The notes under the pieces: model-generated
The model's input: the letters and a program-made list of their open reading frames with translations, nothing else
Databases searched by the model: none
Told to the model about the DNA's origin: nothing
Position numbers and translations under genes: made by a program
Assembly: GCA_002483285.1 (NCBI GenBank)
Contig: DLHP01000033.1
Coordinates: 62,001 to 126,000 of the forward strand
DNA: 64,000 bases
Direction of reading: 5' to 3'
DNA from: Flavobacterium sp. UBA7665
GTDB lineage: Bacteria > Bacteroidota > Bacteroidia > Flavobacteriales > Flavobacteriaceae
Part shown: one piece after another, positions 43,459 through 51,083 of the stretch
Layout: each line of letters starts with the position of its first letter
Position numbering within the stretch: the stretch's first letter is position 1

Positions 43459-44844
43459 ATGCCACCCAACAAAGTACCCGAATTGAAAACAAACCCAAAC
43501 AAAAAAGCCTTCCGGCTGCCTGCGCTCATCGTGGCTGTCCTTCTGTTTGGGATACTATGCAATGTGCCGATATTTGACAGCATCTCCGCGCGTTACGCCT
43601 TAGCGTTGTTGGTTTTGGCCGCCGTGCTGTGGATTACCGAGGCCATCCCGCTCGCCTTGACCGGGTTGCTCATTCCGGTGCTGGCCATCGTTACGCGCCT
43701 GGCCGAACCCGCCCGCGCTTTCCAACCGTTTGCCCATCCCATTATATTTTTGTTCATGGGCGGTTTTGCGCTTGCGGGTGCCCTGTCGCACCACGGCCTT
43801 GACAAATGGCTGGCGCAGCGGTTGATCAACCTGGCCCGGGGCAATTTCTACCGCTCGGCCGTGCTGCTGATGCTGGCCACCGCCCTGCTGGCCTGCTGGG
43901 TCACCAATACGTCTGCTGCAGCCATGATGATCCCATTGGCGGTGGGTATGCTGGTTTTGGTGGGCAAAAACCAAGTGTCGGCCGAGTCTAAATTCCTGAT
44001 GCTGGGCATTGCCTATGCAGCCAACATAGGCGGCGTGATTACCATGGTGGCCTCACCGCCCAACGCCATGGGTGCAGCCATCATGGGGCTTTCATTTTCA
44101 CAATGGACTTCCGTATCGTTGCCGTTGTTTCTGGTTGCGTTTCCGGCCATGGTGGCCTTGTTGACCGTGTATTTCAAACCAGACCGGCAGATGAGCATGG
44201 ACCAGATCTTACCGTCCGCAACCGCCATGGCTCCCAATAAAACCCTGATAGGAATATTTTTAGTGATTGTTGCCTTGTGGGTTTCAGACAGCATGCTCTC
44301 GCCGTGGTTGGGACTGGCCGACAGTTTTAGTTCGGTCGTGGCGCTATTGGCTATTTTTCTTCTCTTTGTGACCGGTACCATGAGTTGGGAAGGCATCCTG
44401 CAAAGCATCCGCTGGGAAGTGCTCTTGCTTTTTGGAGGCGGGCTCACGTTAGGAATGGTCATAGACAGCAGCGGGCTCGGGGCACTGGTCATTGGTCAGG
44501 TGGCCGGTTTGATGGCCCAGGTACCACTTTGGCTGTTTTTGTGGATCATCGTACTTTTTAGCATTGTGCTCACCGAGTTCATGAGCAACACCGCCAGCGC
44601 CGCGCTGATCCTACCGCTTTTGTATACCATGGCCACCCAATTGCACCTCAATCCCATGTTGCTGGTTTTTCCGGCCACCATTGCCGCCTCGTTTGGATTT
44701 ATGATGCCGGTGGGCACGCCGCCCAATGCCATGGTGTTTGCGTCGGGCTTGGTGCCCAGGGCGAGTATGCTCAAGGTGGGGTTGCTGATGAATGTCATCG
44801 CGTCGGTGATTGTGACGGCGTTTTTTTATTTGGTTTTTGGTTAG
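43459..44844 (+). CDS. DASS/SLC13 family anion symporter
   Basis: A 461-residue permease with 11-12 membrane segments. Both halves carry the SNT-type substrate and sodium motifs: CWVTNTSAAAMM (about 143-154) and FMSNTASAALIL (about 374-385), followed by ASPPNAMG (about 198-205) and MPVGTPPNAMVF (about 416-427). Family members import dicarboxylates, citrate or sulfate with sodium. Which anion is used cannot be told. ATG 43459; single gene after the repeat array. Confidence 0.88.
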   Translation: MPPNKVPELKTNPNKKAFRLPALIVAVLLFGILCNVPIFDSISARYALALLVLAAVLWITEAIPLALTGLLIPVLAIVTRLAEPARAFQPFAHPIIFLFMGGFALAGALSHHGLDKWLAQRLINLARGNFYRSAVLLMLATALLACWVTNTSAAAMMIPLAVGMLVLVGKNQVSAESKFLMLGIAYAANIGGVITMVASPPNAMGAAIMGLSFSQWTSVSLPLFLVAFPAMVALLTVYFKPDRQMSMDQILPSATAMAPNKTLIGIFLVIVALWVSDSMLSPWLGLADSFSSVVALLAIFLLFVTGTMSWEGILQSIRWEVLLLFGGGLTLGMVIDSSGLGALVIGQVAGLMAQVPLWLFLWIIVLFSIVLTEFMSNTASAALILPLLYTMATQLHLNPMLLVFPATIAASFGFMMPVGTPPNAMVFASGLVPRASMLKVGLLMNVIASVIVTAFFYLVFG

Positions 44845-44949
44845 GGGATGGTGATTGATAGGGTGCCCGAAGCGTTTGCAAACGGCAGTGAGCCCAGCGG
44901 CGTCAGGGAGAACGCACCCGCCAGCAAAACCTCGAATATCCGGTGGTAC

Positions 44950-45033
44950 GGCACCGCGTGAGCGATTGAGCCAAGGTACCGCGTACCGGCGAAAGCGCGA
45001 CGCCAGGAGGTACGACGCAGCGGCACGCCCAAA
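44950..45033. repeat. Short MITE/REP-like element, copy 3
   Basis: Same family and orientation as 25569-25652. It lies in the 274-bp gap between the DASS and PNPOx-like genes, which otherwise holds nothing recognisable. Confidence 0.65.
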
Positions 45034-45118
45034 CCCAACACAACGTTAAAAGACTTTCGAGCCCAATTTTTCCCGCGTAACTTTAAGAGATAACTTATTA
45101 ATCTTAAAAACACACACG

Positions 45119-45616
45119 ATGGGAGAGATAAAAAACCTCAGTAACGCGCAGGCCGTGGCCAAAGTCAAGGAACTCGCAGAAAGCATAGGGACCTGTATGT
45201 TTTGTACCTACGATGAAAACCAACTCGAATCGCGGCCCATGGGACTGCAGCAAGTAGATGTAGAAGGCAACCTCTGGTTCCTGTCGCGGCGCGGCAGCCG
45301 TAAGAACCGGACAATAGAAAAAGATTCCCGCGTGGAGCTTTTGTTTGCACAAGGAAATGAGAAGTTTTTGGCGGTGAACGGGAACGCATTCATCAGTACG
45401 AACCGTGAAAAAATTAAGGAACTTTGGCAGCCATTGGCCAAAGTGTGGTTTACCGAAGGCGTGGATGACCCAGACATTACCGTAATAAAAGTCGATTTCA
45501 ACCGCGGCCATTATTGGGACACCAAACACGGCAGTATGGTGGCGTTTGCAAAAATGGCAGCGTCGTTGCTTACGGGTAAGACGATGGACGACGGGATTCA
45601 GGGGCACCTGAGTTAA
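45119..45616 (+). CDS. Pyridoxamine 5'-phosphate oxidase-like (general stress protein 26 type) protein
   Basis: A 165-residue flavin-binding split-barrel protein. The pattern CTYDENQLESRPMGLQ, LWFLSRRGSRKNRTIEKDSRVELLFA-type strands (about 55-80) and VIKVDFNRGHYWD near 124-137 match the PNPOx-like general stress family, which bind FMN or related flavins and are often stress-related, as opposed to true PdxH. Single gene with a shared terminator downstream. Substrate unknown. Confidence 0.83.
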   Translation: MGEIKNLSNAQAVAKVKELAESIGTCMFCTYDENQLESRPMGLQQVDVEGNLWFLSRRGSRKNRTIEKDSRVELLFAQGNEKFLAVNGNAFISTNREKIKELWQPLAKVWFTEGVDDPDITVIKVDFNRGHYWDTKHGSMVAFAKMAASLLTGKTMDDGIQGHLS

Positions 45617-45666
45617 TTGCGAATGAATCGAACTCCGGCGAAAGCAACCCACTAAAAAGAATAACG

Positions 45667-45694
45667 AAAAAGCCCGTAACATACGGGCTTTTTA
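45667..45694. terminator. Bidirectional terminator
   Basis: AAAAAGCCCGTA-ACA-TACGGGCTTTTTA, symmetrical, between the convergent PNPOx-like and nuclease genes. Confidence 0.85.
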
Positions 45695-45715
45695 TTGTTT
45701 AAAACGAAGCGGTTT

Positions 45716-47395
45716 TTATTCCTTCACAAACCGCACACAACGGTCTGCTGCCTTAAGCAAATAAACACCGCTGGGCAAAGCCGCAACATCAATCGTATGG
45801 GCATTGGTTTTTTCAACCCGCATTTGCCTGCCGGTTAGGTCGTAAACAGCCGGTGCGGTTTGGCTGTCGAGGCCGGTGTTATCGTAATGCAATTGGGTTT
45901 TTGCCGGGTTGGGGTAGACCGCCCAGGTGGGCGTTTTTGTAAACTGTTGCTGGCCCAGCACCTGGAACTGGAACGTGGCGCTCGCGGGCAAATGGTCTGA
46001 AGTGGTGTTGAAATAATTAAAGATGTTCTGCGAAACCGCCACTTCCTGCATGGCACTTCCTGCCACAAAATTGCCCGAAAGTTCGTTAGACAGGATCATG
46101 TGCTCGATGATGGGATGCGTGCCGAAATCGGTATTGGCATGGATGATGTCTTTGGTAATCCCATTGTAGTTGGCCGTGTCATCGATGAAGTTCTTATACG
46201 GCGAATCGGTACAGGCGCAGGTCGTGCTCGTGGTACCAATAAGGTAATCGTTGAAATCGCCGATTACGATGAGGTTTTTGGTGTTGTATGCCGCGCCGTC
46301 GAGGATGGCCTTTAAGCCTTGTGAACCGCCCAGCCTGCGGGTATAGCTCGACGCATTGCCGTCTTCGGCCTTCGCGTGGATGTTCACGATAGACACCGGG
46401 ATCGGGCTGTCTCCGGCCAATAGGTTTATGGTGTACAAAGTAGGATATCTTCCGCTTGACCAATTGTAGGTATACGAATTGCCTTGCGCCGGATTACCGC
46501 TGCTCAGTTGTGACGCGCTCACCAATTGCACTTTTGATTTTTTATAGATGATGGCCTGTCTTTGTTCGCAATCGTCGGTAGTTGCGGGCACAATCATGCC
46601 GTCCCACAGCTCCCGGTCTAAAAGCGTCAACAGTGTTTCCAGGGATGGATTGGCCACCGAGTTGGTAATTTCCTGCAGGCAGTAGATATCCGAGTCCAGG
46701 GCAAGCATCGCCGATGCCACGTTGTTGAGTTGTTGGGTTTCATCGGTGGGCCCAAACTGCGAACAACCCAGCCACTCGGTATTCCAGTTGGTCACCTTGA
46801 ACAGCCCAGCATTCGGGTTGCTGCCCTGTGGCTCGCCCTTGACCTTGATGTTCTTGATTTCCCAGGTGGCGCTTTGCGTATTGCTGCAGATGTACCGGAA
46901 AGCAATGCGCGAATTGGCCGACTTGGCCGCCTCAGGGACCACGAGTTCGCCCGATGGGATGAACTGCCAGCCCACGGGAATGTTTTGGTTGAGGCCGGTT
47001 AGTGCTACCCATTGCGTGGTGGTGGGATCACCAGTATAATCGGCGGTGGCAAAGACGCTGTACCAACCCAGTTCAACTCCAACGTTCATGATGGCGGTGA
47101 CGCCGCGCGTATGGTCGAAGGTGAGTTTGACGTTGTTGGTCTGGGTGAGGTTGATGATGGGGCTGATGAGCCAATCCTCGTTCTGGTAGTTTTGTCCACC
47201 CGAGTAACCGGTGCACGTGGCGCCGTATTGGTTGCTCTGGTTCCAGGTTTGGGTGCCCGTCACGCTGTAGGTGGTAAAGGTGTTGAAACTCGCCGGGCTG
47301 AGCATCGATTGGTCGAGCAGTGTGGTCTGCGCCGTTAATAGTTGGGCAAAGCCGCAAAGCAGCACAACAAAAAGCAGTCTGGTATATTTTTGCAT
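45716..47395 (-). CDS. Secreted endonuclease/exonuclease/phosphatase with T9SS domain
   Basis: A 559-residue protein: signal peptide 1-22 (ending LTAQ), a choice-of-anchor J-like beta domain at about 30-185, an EEP (DNase I-like) domain at about 195-475 with TNWNTEWLG, CLQEIT (catalytic Glu), VIGDFNDYL and TTSDHLPASA (Asp-His), and a T9SS type A tail (VYPNPAKTQLHYD ... GVYLLKA ... FVKE). It is probably a cell-surface or released nuclease or phosphatase for nutrient scavenging. The start is ATG 47395 by the signal peptide; a longer frame from 47542 lacks support. Confidence 0.88.
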   Translation of the reverse strand: MQKYTRLLFVVLLCGFAQLLTAQTTLLDQSMLSPASFNTFTTYSVTGTQTWNQSNQYGATCTGYSGGQNYQNEDWLISPIINLTQTNNVKLTFDHTRGVTAIMNVGVELGWYSVFATADYTGDPTTTQWVALTGLNQNIPVGWQFIPSGELVVPEAAKSANSRIAFRYICSNTQSATWEIKNIKVKGEPQGSNPNAGLFKVTNWNTEWLGCSQFGPTDETQQLNNVASAMLALDSDIYCLQEITNSVANPSLETLLTLLDRELWDGMIVPATTDDCEQRQAIIYKKSKVQLVSASQLSSGNPAQGNSYTYNWSSGRYPTLYTINLLAGDSPIPVSIVNIHAKAEDGNASSYTRRLGGSQGLKAILDGAAYNTKNLIVIGDFNDYLIGTTSTTCACTDSPYKNFIDDTANYNGITKDIIHANTDFGTHPIIEHMILSNELSGNFVAGSAMQEVAVSQNIFNYFNTTSDHLPASATFQFQVLGQQQFTKTPTWAVYPNPAKTQLHYDNTGLDSQTAPAVYDLTGRQMRVEKTNAHTIDVAALPSGVYLLKAADRCVRFVKE

Positions 47396-47573
47396 GGGTT
47401 TTGGGTAGCCACCTATGAAAAAACCGCGAATTGTTACGGCAGATTTTCTGCAGGTGTTGTTAACGGGGCAAACATACGAAGAAAAGTGGGTTTTTTGGTT
47501 GCGGTTGATGGTCGATGGTTGCCAGTTGTGAGGTCTTTCCACTTTCGACTTTCGACTTTTGACTTTCGATCAT

Positions 47574-47996
47574 CTATTCCGGAATCAAATGCATTTCAGA
47601 GCTTGTTATCGTTTTTTTCGATTCCTCATTCATGACAGGCACGTAGATCAATTCTTTTTCGGATAGGGTTGGGACGGTCGCGATCAACAGGTCGTTATTG
47701 AACAATTCGATACAATTTTTCTCCATGTTGTATTTCCAGTTGCCTTTGGTGGATTTTGGCGTCACGGGCGTTTCCAGGAAAGTGTAATCGGGCTTGAATA
47801 CCATTCTGGATTTGGCCAGGTAAGGGAACGCGACCTTTTTGCCATTGATGAGTACAAAATCGATTTTCCAGGTCTTGCATAAGAAGGTATTCAAATCGGT
47901 CTCGGACATTTTCATTTGTTGCGAAAATGCGGTGAAGCCGGTGAGAAACAGCAATAGGATTAGGCAACGTTTGGTGAAATTGAAGGTCGTTTTCAT
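47574..47996 (-). CDS. Secreted hypothetical protein, lipocalin-like fold possible
   Basis: A 140-residue protein with a signal peptide (1-25, ending AFSQ). The mature part has a TWKIDFVLINGKKV start and alternating strands with NWKYNMEKNCIELFN in the middle, a pattern seen in small lipocalin-like proteins, but I cannot assign the family. Start ATG 47994-47996 by signal peptide. No operon partner. Confidence 0.65.
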   Translation of the reverse strand: MKTTFNFTKRCLILLLFLTGFTAFSQQMKMSETDLNTFLCKTWKIDFVLINGKKVAFPYLAKSRMVFKPDYTFLETPVTPKSTKGNWKYNMEKNCIELFNNDLLIATVPTLSEKELIYVPVMNEESKKTITSSEMHLIPE

Positions 47997-48109
47997 GGTG
48001 TTTTTTTTATCACTGTGGCGGTTTTCGACAGGCGAGTAGGCGCTGGTATCGAAAGGCAAATTTAAGAAAATAATTGGTTGGCGCGATGAACGTTAACAGC
48101 AACAAAATA

Positions 48110-48291
48110 ACCCGCTCCGCAAAGTGTTCCGATGAAAAGCTCCGCAAATGTCTCCCGACTTTGCAGTATATTAAGGAATGGAATTATAGAGGTTGAAATA
48201 GTAGAAATACCCAAAGTAGATGTTTTAAAATCTTCTTCTTTTGATAAGCACTTGATTCAAAGTTAGTTCAAAGTCGAGAGGCTTTGCGCAG
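48110..48291 (+). pseudogene. Broken copy of a duplicated 160-180 bp element (coding remnant)
   Basis: Highly similar to 50811-50973. A shared reading frame encodes PQSxPMKSSANVSR and, after a divergent middle, VEIVEIPKVDVLKSSSFDK and a TAG stop; in this copy the frame is interrupted upstream by a TAA. Several differences between the copies are silent (CCC/CCA, CAA/CAG), which hints at former coding. This lies in the 460-bp gap 47997-48457, which has no other gene. Confidence 0.45.
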
Positions 48292-48457
48292 CAGGTTGGA
48301 TGCGTGCTTTTTCATTCAATTCCATGTTGGCGCAGCAGATCGTTTCACTTTCCCCGCCCATACCACCTAGCGGCGAAACGTTGGCGCACGTTTTTCACCC
48401 CCAAATCCGGTTAGGGCGTTTAAATGTTGTACCTTGTATTGCTAAGGAACAACACAA

Positions 48458-48826
48458 ATGGAAAATAAATCAAAGTTGAGTGATTTGAAAATTGCTCAGC
48501 AAGAACTCATCCTTCACCATAAACAACTGGCCAAATGCGCATACGACTTGAAAATAGCCAATGAAAATTTGGACATCGGAGAAAGCGAACGAGAGAAACG
48601 CCTCATAGAAGTCAATGAAGACTTAGAGAATATGATGTTCGCCATTTCGCACAAACTCAGGAAATCGATAGCAAAAATCATTGGAATTTCAAACCTCTTA
48701 TGCGGTGACCATACGCTGGATGATGCAGAGTTAAGGGAAATGCTGGGCATCATCATTAGCTCGGCCGAATCGTTGAACAATTCAACAGAAGAATTGTCGG
48801 TGTTTATTCGGTTAAAGAGGGGTTGA
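48458..48826 (+). CDS. Stand-alone histidine-kinase DHp-like fragment
   Basis: A 122-residue protein: a coiled-coil N-terminus (about 1-58, with LKIANENLDIGESEREKR) followed by a HisKA-type H-box FAISHKLRKSIAKIIGIS with H65, and a closing helix. It ends before any ATPase domain. Full-length flavobacterial kinases with the same IANENL / EKR repeat are known in general. It may be a truncated kinase, or a phosphotransfer or dimerisation module. The neighbouring sequence contains dispersed repeats, so a broken gene is possible. Confidence 0.6.
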   Translation: MENKSKLSDLKIAQQELILHHKQLAKCAYDLKIANENLDIGESEREKRLIEVNEDLENMMFAISHKLRKSIAKIIGISNLLCGDHTLDDAELREMLGIIISSAESLNNSTEELSVFIRLKRG

Positions 48827-48836
48827 GGGGGTGCTG

Positions 48837-48866
48837 CGTGGCGCGGATTCGTAATCCGTGCCTACT
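48837..48866. repeat. Short copy of the GGATT..AATCC hairpin element
   Basis: GCGCGGATTCGTAATCCGTGCC; a short version of the elements at 49838, 51982, 53211 and 53665. It ends 8 bp from the stop codon of the minus-strand gene at 48874. Confidence 0.5.
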
Positions 48867-48873
48867 AATTACC

Positions 48874-49167
48874 TCAACGTTTTAAAATATATTTCCCTTG
48901 TGCGCTTTTTACAATGTCACTAATAATCATATTGAAATTTTGGTAGTAGATCGGTTCGCCGGTTTCGTCAGAAATGGTCAGGAAATCGAGGTTGTCGAAC
49001 AGTGATTCGACAGATACCGTCCAAGTGTCTGCGTACTGGCCATCCGCAACTTCTTCCTTTTCCCTGAAAAAAGGTTTGCCTATAGTAGACTCTGAATAAT
49101 ATTTCCCATCCAGGTCAGCCATTACTTGTTTGGCTTTCTCGAGGATTTTCGCTTCGGTGTTTTTCAT
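48874..49167 (-). CDS. Small protein of a tandem triplet, copy 3
   Basis: A 97-residue cytosolic protein (no signal peptide). It shares with its two neighbours the core ILEKAKQVMADLDGKYY at the N-terminus, then DTWTVSVESLFDN, DFLTISDETGEPIYYQNFN and a closing GKYILK. The strand-rich second half with a W-V and a D-x-T-G-E-P pattern recalls PepSY or cystatin-like folds, but this is weak. Family not recognised. 27-bp gap to the next copy; all three are probably one operon. Confidence 0.72.
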   Translation of the reverse strand: MKNTEAKILEKAKQVMADLDGKYYSESTIGKPFFREKEEVADGQYADTWTVSVESLFDNLDFLTISDETGEPIYYQNFNMIISDIVKSAQGKYILKR

Positions 49168-49194
49168 AACCCTTAAATAAAGTGTTGATGGGAA

Positions 49195-49497
49195 TTATCT
49201 CCAAAGCCTCAAAATATATTTCCCTTCGGGATTTTTTTCAACAAGGCTGATGATCATGTTGAAATTCTGGTAATAAATCGGTTCGGCGGTTTCATCGGCA
49301 ATGGTTAAGAAATCTAAACTGTCGAATATCGAATTGATTGATACGGTCCAGGTATCCAGTTTCGCGCCCGTTGTAATTACCGCGTCGTCCTTTATGAATG
49401 TAGCCCTTTCTATATCCGATTCATTATAATATTTTCCGAATAGTTCGGCCATTATTTGTTTGGCTCTTTCGAGGATTTGTGCTTCTGTGTTTTTCAT
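49195..49497 (-). CDS. Small protein of a tandem triplet, copy 2
   Basis: A 100-residue paralogue, closest to copy 3 (identical MKNTEA start; ILERAKQIMAELFGKYY; DTWTVSINSIFDS; IADETAEPIYYQNFNMIIS). The C-terminus ends KYILRLWR, three residues longer than copy 3. The middle segment, between residues 30 and 50, is the variable part among the three. Same unknown family. Confidence 0.72.
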   Translation of the reverse strand: MKNTEAQILERAKQIMAELFGKYYNESDIERATFIKDDAVITTGAKLDTWTVSINSIFDSLDFLTIADETAEPIYYQNFNMIISLVEKNPEGKYILRLWR

Positions 49498-49525
49498 AAA
49501 ATAAACAAATCATGGTGGGCAATCT

Positions 49526-49819
49526 TTAATTTATATGGTATTTCCCCTTGGCATTTTTTTTAACGGCACTTACAATCGTGTTAAAATTTTGGTAGAAGAT
49601 GGGCTCGGCGGTTTCGTCTGCAAAGACCAGGAAATCGGTATTATTAAACACAGAACGAATGGCTACTGTCCAGGTATCCATTGGATTTTCAAGACTAACC
49701 GATTGGTCGTTACTAGTAAAAAAAGCATTTTCAATCTTTTCCTCGGAGTAGTATTTTCCTAGGATGTCAGCCATAATTACTTTAGCTTTTTCGCGAATTT
49801 GATTTTCTGTGTTTATCAT
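49526..49819 (-). CDS. Small protein of a tandem triplet, copy 1
   Basis: A 97-residue paralogue and the most diverged: IREKAKVIMADILGKYYS, DTWTVAIRSVFNN, FADETAEPIFYQNFNTIVS, end GKYHIN. First of the three in the direction of transcription, starting 19 bp from the inverted-repeat element at 49838. Function unknown. Confidence 0.72.
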   Translation of the reverse strand: MINTENQIREKAKVIMADILGKYYSEEKIENAFFTSNDQSVSLENPMDTWTVAIRSVFNNTDFLVFADETAEPIFYQNFNTIVSAVKKNAKGKYHIN

Positions 49820-49837
49820 AATTGAGTTGTTAGTTCC

Positions 49838-49908
49838 GATAGTGTGGATTTACTTCGTCAGTTCGCTGCCCTCGGGTGCAATCCGCGCCTGGAACGGTGT
49901 TAGCTGCC
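49838..49908. repeat. Cassette-boundary-like hairpin element, copy 1
   Basis: Contains GTGTGGATTTACTTCGTCAG, a CTCGGGTGCAATCCGCGCCTGG stem partner in two parts, and ends GGTGTTAGCTGCC. The outer segments pair as an imperfect inverted repeat (GGATTTAC with GTGCAATCC, TTCCGATA with TGGAA). It ends five bases before the stop codon of the minus-strand hydrolase gene. Confidence 0.6.
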
Positions 49909-49912
49909 AAAT

Positions 49913-50680
49913 TTATTTTTTCAAGTATTCTAAAATTTTGCTTGTTAGATATTTTCTCTCCGTTTCGTTTGCGTCATTGTCCATATTGCTATGATTTATA
50001 TTTGTAAATTCTACCGTTATGTTATACTTTTTTAGCTCTTCTTCTGTTGGCAAAACTCCTTCGTCTGCTGGATAATCTTTTGAACGCAATGTGAAAATTT
50101 TTGGAGTAGATGTCCTTGGTAATTCCATCCGTCTGTTATCCATTGCAATTATTTTGTTGGCAATACTAGGATATTTATGAGCAAATAAAACGGTCATATC
50201 TCCACCATTTGAATGTCCAATTAAAGACAATTCGTTGTATTTTAATTCTGGATATTTATTTTTAATTTCTTGTAAAACGTAAAAAATATTTTGAGCACCT
50301 CTTTCCCAATTGGGTCGCCTTCTTTCTTGAAGTTTTCCACTCATAGCTAAAAGTTCATCTGTTTTTAGTTCGTGTTGAATACTAATAACAAAATAACCTT
50401 TAGAAACTAAAAATTCTGTCAGATAAGTGTAGGCGTTCAAATAGTCTTTCCCATTGTTTTCTCCGTATCCGTGGCTAAAAATAATTGGGATTTTGTTCGA
50501 TTTTTTTAAGTCTTTCGATTGATAAATAGCAATAGGAATTTCTCGGTTTCTATTTGGGTCGAATAGGGTTAAAGTGTCAAGTTTAAACTTCGTCTTTTCA
50601 CTCGTTTTGGAAATAATTTGTTTGTTCGTCGAACATTGAATAAGTGTCAAACTTAAAATTATTATTATGATACGCTTCAT
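49913..50680 (-). CDS. Alpha/beta hydrolase lipoprotein
   Basis: A 255-residue hydrolase. N-terminal hydrophobic segment with lipobox LIQC (C16), so a lipoprotein. Oxyanion region IIFSHGYGENNG (67-78), nucleophile elbow GHSNGGD with S157, likely acid near D202 (LRSKDYPADEG) and H230 (NINHSNMD). The family resembles dienelactone hydrolase/platelet-activating-factor acetylhydrolase-like enzymes. The gene is clearly richer in A+T than the core genes of this window and its codons are A/T-ending, which suggests acquisition. Substrate unknown. Confidence 0.82.
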   Translation of the reverse strand: MKRIIIIILSLTLIQCSTNKQIISKTSEKTKFKLDTLTLFDPNRNREIPIAIYQSKDLKKSNKIPIIFSHGYGENNGKDYLNAYTYLTEFLVSKGYFVISIQHELKTDELLAMSGKLQERRRPNWERGAQNIFYVLQEIKNKYPELKYNELSLIGHSNGGDMTVLFAHKYPSIANKIIAMDNRRMELPRTSTPKIFTLRSKDYPADEGVLPTEEELKKYNITVEFTNINHSNMDNDANETERKYLTSKILEYLKK

Positions 50681-50724
50681 TTTTAGACGGTTCGTTTTAA
50701 TAGGGCGGCTAACGTTTCGCCGCC

Positions 50725-50949
50725 ATGTCTAGTTGTGGCTATGATAGCAGGTTATTCTCCGCTACTGTGAACGAAGTTAAGGAAATAGATGTCTCAAGCA
50801 CCACAAATACACCCGCTCCGCAAAGTATTCCTATGAAAAGCTCCGCAAATGTCTCCCGACCTTGCGCAGCAGGGGTTGAAATAGTAGAAATACCAAAAGC
50901 AGATGTTTTAAAATCTTCTTCTTTTGATAAGTACTTGAGTCAGAGTTAG
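50725..50949 (+). pseudogene. Intact copy of the duplicated element's reading frame (74 codons)
   Basis: An ORF from ATG 50725 encoding 74 residues ending EIVEIPKADVLKSSSFDK...QS. Its 3' two thirds (from 50811) is the second copy of the element at 48110. The frame is open here, but no motif is recognised, and it may be the remnant C-terminus of a larger gene, for example a transposase; this is speculation. A perfect hairpin GCGCAAAGTC-AGGA-GACTTTGCGC follows directly (50949-50972). Confidence 0.35.
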
Positions 50950-50972
50950 CGCAAAGTCAGGAGACTTTGCGC
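50949..50972. repeat. Perfect 10-bp hairpin after the duplicated element
   Basis: GCGCAAAGTC and GACTTTGCGC with an AGGA loop, starting at the last base of the TAG. The other element copy has a degenerate version near 48268-48290. It may be a REP-like unit. Confidence 0.5.
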
Positions 50973-51083
50973 AACTAAAGGTTAATTGTACAACTAATAG
51001 CCCGAATAGCATAAGGTAGTACGGGCTTCTTTACGTCACCTTTGGACCCTATGGCAATCCTGTCATATTTAAAACACTCCCAA

